64,000 bases of DNA from Bradyrhizobium sp. S69 (GTDB lineage: Bacteria > Pseudomonadota > Alphaproteobacteria > Rhizobiales > Xanthobacteraceae): the NCBI RefSeq assembly GCF_009766005.1, contig NZ_LMUK01000060.1, positions 140,247-204,246 of the forward strand, read 5' to 3'. Shown here in pieces: positions 61,955 through 64,000 of the stretch (its first letter is position 1; each line of letters starts with the position of its first letter). A program made the position numbers and the translations under genes. Below the pieces are notes generated by a model. It had not been told where the DNA came from. It saw only the letters and a program-made list of their open reading frames with translations, and did no database searches.

Positions 61955-62128
61955 GAGAGGTGAAACGGGAATGCGGTGCGCTTGTCCTGACATGTTGTTT
62001 GGCAGGCAATTCCGCGGCTGCCCCCGCAACTGTAGGCGGATCGTCCGAGATCAATGACGTCACTGAACGCCGCAAAGCGGGTTCGGGAAGGCGGTTGAGG
62101 GCATTGTCCGCGAGCCAGGAGACCGGCC
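61955..62128 (+). promoter_or_regulatory. Cobalamin riboswitch 3
   Basis: Core elements ACGGGAATGCGGTGCG, CAATTCCGCGGCTGCCCCCG, CAACTGTAGGCGGATCG, GGTTCGGGAAGGCGG and B12 box GCGAGCCAGGAGACC. The aptamer differs from riboswitches 1 and 2 in its outer stems. Only ~50 bases remain to the cobT start, so a translational (ribosome-binding-site) switch is likely. The rest of 61874-62178, including the cobZ promoter on the other strand, shows no further feature. Confidence 0.95.
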
Positions 62129-62178
62129 GCAAGACACCGGAATCAATTCGTTCGACGGTGGGTCGAAGGGAAGTCAAA

Positions 62179-63267
62179 ATGCACAGCAAAAGTTCATCAG
62201 CCGCACCTCATGATTGGCCTATCGAGCCTGTCGATCCGTCGCTTGCGCCGCAGTTTCGTAGCCGGATCGACGGCAAGGCAAAGCCGCTCGGCGCGCTCGG
62301 CCGGCTGGAGGACCTCGCGGTCCAACTCGGATCGATCTGGCATCCGCAGCCGCCGCGCACGAAGCGCGCCACGATGTTCGTGTTCGCGGCCGATCACGGC
62401 ATCACCGCCGAGGGCGTTTCGGCCTATCCCGCCAGTGTCACGGCCGCGATGGTTGCGACCTATCTGGCCGGCCGCGCCGGCGTCAACGCGCTGGCACGCG
62501 CCTCCCGAGTCGATGTGCGGGTGATCGATGCCGGCGTCGATGCGGATCTCCCCGCCCATCCAGGTTTGATCGACGCCAAGATCAGGCGCGGCAGCCGCAA
62601 CGCCGTCAACGAACCCGCGCTGACCATCATTGAGGCGTGCGATTGCCTCGCGCGTGGCGCCTCGATCGTCGCTGAGGCCATCGAGGCCGGTACCGATATC
62701 GTGGCGATCGGCGAGATGGGCATCGGCAACACCACGTCGGCGGCGCTATTGTTGCATCGCCTTGGACGGATACCGCTGGCCGATTGCGTCGGCGCCGGCA
62801 CCGGCCTCGATGAGGCCGGCATCGCGCGCAAGCTCGCGGTGGCGGAACGCGCGGCGGCGCGCAGCGATACGACGTCGCCGCTTGACGTGTTGGCCGAGTT
62901 CGGCGGCTACGAGATCGCGATGATGGCCGGCGCGGTGTTGGGCAGCGCGATGCATCGCCGTCCTGTGATCATCGATGGTTTCATTGCCTCGGCGGCGGCG
63001 CTGGTCGCGGTGCGGTTGCGACCGGCAGTGTCAGGCTATTGCGTGTTTTCGCACCGCTCCGCCGAGCGCGGACATGATTTGCTGCTCCAGGTGCTGGGCG
63101 GCAAGCCGTACCTCGATCTGGGGTTGCGGCTTGGCGAGGGCACGGGGGCGGTCATGATGGTGCCGTTGCTGCGGGCCGCCGGCGCCATCCTGACCGAGAT
63201 GGCCGATCTGTCCGACGTGATGGCGGGCACGCTGGAGCCGTGGCCGGCGGATCGCGGGCAAGACTGA
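62179..63267 (+). CDS. cobT: Nicotinate-nucleotide-dimethylbenzimidazole phosphoribosyltransferase
   Basis: 362 residues from MHSKSSSAAPHDWP, with GAAGGGA upstream. Activates the lower ligand dimethylbenzimidazole to alpha-ribazole phosphate. RIDGKAKPLGALGRLEDLA, FVFAADHGITAEGVSAYP, IGEMGIGNTTSAALL and GFIASAAALVA are typical; the catalytic Glu is in the C-terminal LRLGEGTGA segment. This gene is called cobU in Pseudomonas denitrificans naming. Under riboswitch 3, followed by cobU after 22 bases. Confidence 0.97.
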   Translation: MHSKSSSAAPHDWPIEPVDPSLAPQFRSRIDGKAKPLGALGRLEDLAVQLGSIWHPQPPRTKRATMFVFAADHGITAEGVSAYPASVTAAMVATYLAGRAGVNALARASRVDVRVIDAGVDADLPAHPGLIDAKIRRGSRNAVNEPALTIIEACDCLARGASIVAEAIEAGTDIVAIGEMGIGNTTSAALLLHRLGRIPLADCVGAGTGLDEAGIARKLAVAERAAARSDTTSPLDVLAEFGGYEIAMMAGAVLGSAMHRRPVIIDGFIASAAALVAVRLRPAVSGYCVFSHRSAERGHDLLLQVLGGKPYLDLGLRLGEGTGAVMMVPLLRAAGAILTEMADLSDVMAGTLEPWPADRGQD

Positions 63268-63289
63268 ATCGAACAAGACTGCACTTACG

Positions 63290-63808
63290 ATGGCGAATGT
63301 GATTTTCATCACCGGGCCGACCCGCAGCGGCAAAAGCCGACGCGCGGTCGAGACTGCGCAGGCGTGGGGCGATGACGTCGTGTTCGTTGCGACCTATCGG
63401 TCCGATCCCGATGATGCGGAAATGGCCGATCGGGTGCGGCGGCACCGCGCGGAGCGCAACGCCAAATGGCGAACGCTCGAGGCGCCGGCCGATATCGCGC
63501 AGGCGTTGGCCGATCTGCGGCCGGCGCCATCGGGCGTGGTGATCGACAGCCTCGCGCTGTGGCTCGGCGATCGCTTCGATCAGGACGATGCCAGTCTGAT
63601 CGCCGCGTGGGAGCATCAGCTCGATCGTTTCAACGCGGCGCCGTATCCGGTCATTATCGTCGGCGACGAGATCGGCTGGGCACCGGTGCCGATCGACAGA
63701 GCGTTGCGCCGGTTTCGCGATCTGGCGGGCATCCTCGGCCAGCGCACCGCGGCGCGGGCGTCGGAAGCCTGGCTGATGGTCGCCGGTTGCAGCGTACGGC
63801 TGAAATGA
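63290..63808 (+). CDS. cobU: Adenosylcobinamide kinase / guanylyltransferase
   Basis: 172 residues (cobP in Pseudomonas denitrificans naming). P-loop FITGPTRSGKSRRA, RHRAERNAKWRTLEAP with the guanylylated His region, IDSLALWLGD, and DEIGWAPVP, a variant of the usual NEVGWGIVP. Phosphorylates and guanylylates adenosylcobinamide. Stop overlaps cobS (ATGA). Confidence 0.95.
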   Translation: MANVIFITGPTRSGKSRRAVETAQAWGDDVVFVATYRSDPDDAEMADRVRRHRAERNAKWRTLEAPADIAQALADLRPAPSGVVIDSLALWLGDRFDQDDASLIAAWEHQLDRFNAAPYPVIIVGDEIGWAPVPIDRALRRFRDLAGILGQRTAARASEAWLMVAGCSVRLK

Positions 63809-64000
63809 TGGGCGATGAACATCCCTCCAAACTCGCTGGTCATTTTCGCGACTGGACCCGCGACATCAGTCTCGCGGTCGGGCTGCTGACGCGGCTGCCG
63901 GTGCCGCACCCGGCCAGCGCTGCGCCCGACGGCATGGCGCGCGCGCAACGCGCGTTCCCGCTGGTCGGCGCGCTGATCGGCCTCATCGTCGGCCTGATCG
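63805..64000 (+). CDS. cobS: Adenosylcobinamide-GDP ribazoletransferase, N-terminal part (cut by window end)
   Basis: Integral membrane enzyme of the last assembly step (cobV in Pseudomonas denitrificans naming). Only the first 65 codons are in the window. MMGDEHPSKLAGHFRDW, then LAVGLLTRLPVPHP and AFPLVGALIGLIVGLI match the family N-terminus. Start ATG overlaps the cobU stop; a second ATG follows immediately. Confidence 0.9.
   Translation, partial: MMGDEHPSKLAGHFRDWTRDISLAVGLLTRLPVPHPASAAPDGMARAQRAFPLVGALIGLIVGLI

Noticed and set aside
61921..61960. Riboswitch on the minus strand for the cobZ-like gene
   Set aside because: Only one aptamer core is present here and it reads on the plus strand toward cobT.

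Overview
The window is a high-GC chromosomal segment of an alphaproteobacterium, most likely Bradyrhizobium or a close relative (Nitrobacteraceae). The evidence is the F1 ATP synthase operon atpHAGDC without Fo genes, the aerobic (cob-type) cobalamin pathway, the rplU-rpmA-obgE-proBA-nadD-rsfS-rlmH-envC-ctpA block, and several families of short palindromic intergenic repeats of the kind common in that genus. No phage, insertion sequence or CRISPR array was seen.

Layout. (1) 1-4.9 kb, plus strand: atpH (5' cut by the window edge), atpA, atpG, atpD, atpC, closed by a hairpin that belongs to a ~100-bp repeat found four times in the window. (2) 5.1-6.7 kb: a membrane class III nucleotide cyclase with three cysteine-pair modules on the far side of its membrane helix. 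(3) 6.8-26.0 kb, mostly minus strand: two tandem rppH genes, a divergent polysaccharide deacetylase, ctpA, envC, rlmH, rsfS, nadD, proA, proB, obgE, rpmA and rplU. This housekeeping block is split by a TetR-SDR-saccharopine-dehydrogenase-like-acyl-CoA-ligase cassette (16.8-21.4 kb) and by a MaoC/EamA/GNAT group (22.7-25.1 kb). (4) 26.4-32.8 kb: a ROK-family protein whose motifs are in circularly permuted order, tRNA-Ser(CGA), a CGNR regulator, and a small catabolic group (a frameshifted alpha/beta hydrolase, an intact Asp-nucleophile hydrolase, an SDR lacking the usual Lys, an MFS transporter).

(5) 32.8-64.0 kb is a 31-kb cobalt/cobalamin island. It holds a NicO-type metal exporter or importer with DUF1007 and DUF2946 partners, two cobalamin-riboswitch/TonB-receptor modules that look like a duplication, a PepSY membrane protein, a NiCoT cobalt/nickel permease, and nearly the whole aerobic corrin pathway: cobA, cobB, cobM, cobE, cobL, cobK, cobJ, cobI, cobH, cobN, cobW, a DUF1636 protein, cobO, cobQ, cobD, cobC, a CobZ/TcuA-like flavoprotein, cobT, cobU and the start of cobS.

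How it works together. Four cobalamin riboswitches control (a) TonB receptor 1-PepSY-NiCoT, (b) TonB receptor 2, (c) the long minus-strand cob operon headed by DUF1636-cobW-cobN, and (d) cobT-cobU-cobS, so low B12 would raise corrinoid import, cobalt import, ring synthesis and lower-ligand assembly together. Most cob genes overlap by ATGA, suggesting translational coupling. No cobG or cobF is visible; the CobZ-like flavoprotein is the likely substitute for CobG. The chelatase partners (CobS/CobT type), cobR and bluB are not in the window. Two cob genes, cobK and cobD, sit inverted inside otherwise co-directional gene strings, with start codons sharing a single CATG with the next gene and 3' ends overlapping the previous one. 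That repeated geometry, the permuted ROK protein and the TetR cassette are the items most worth following up.
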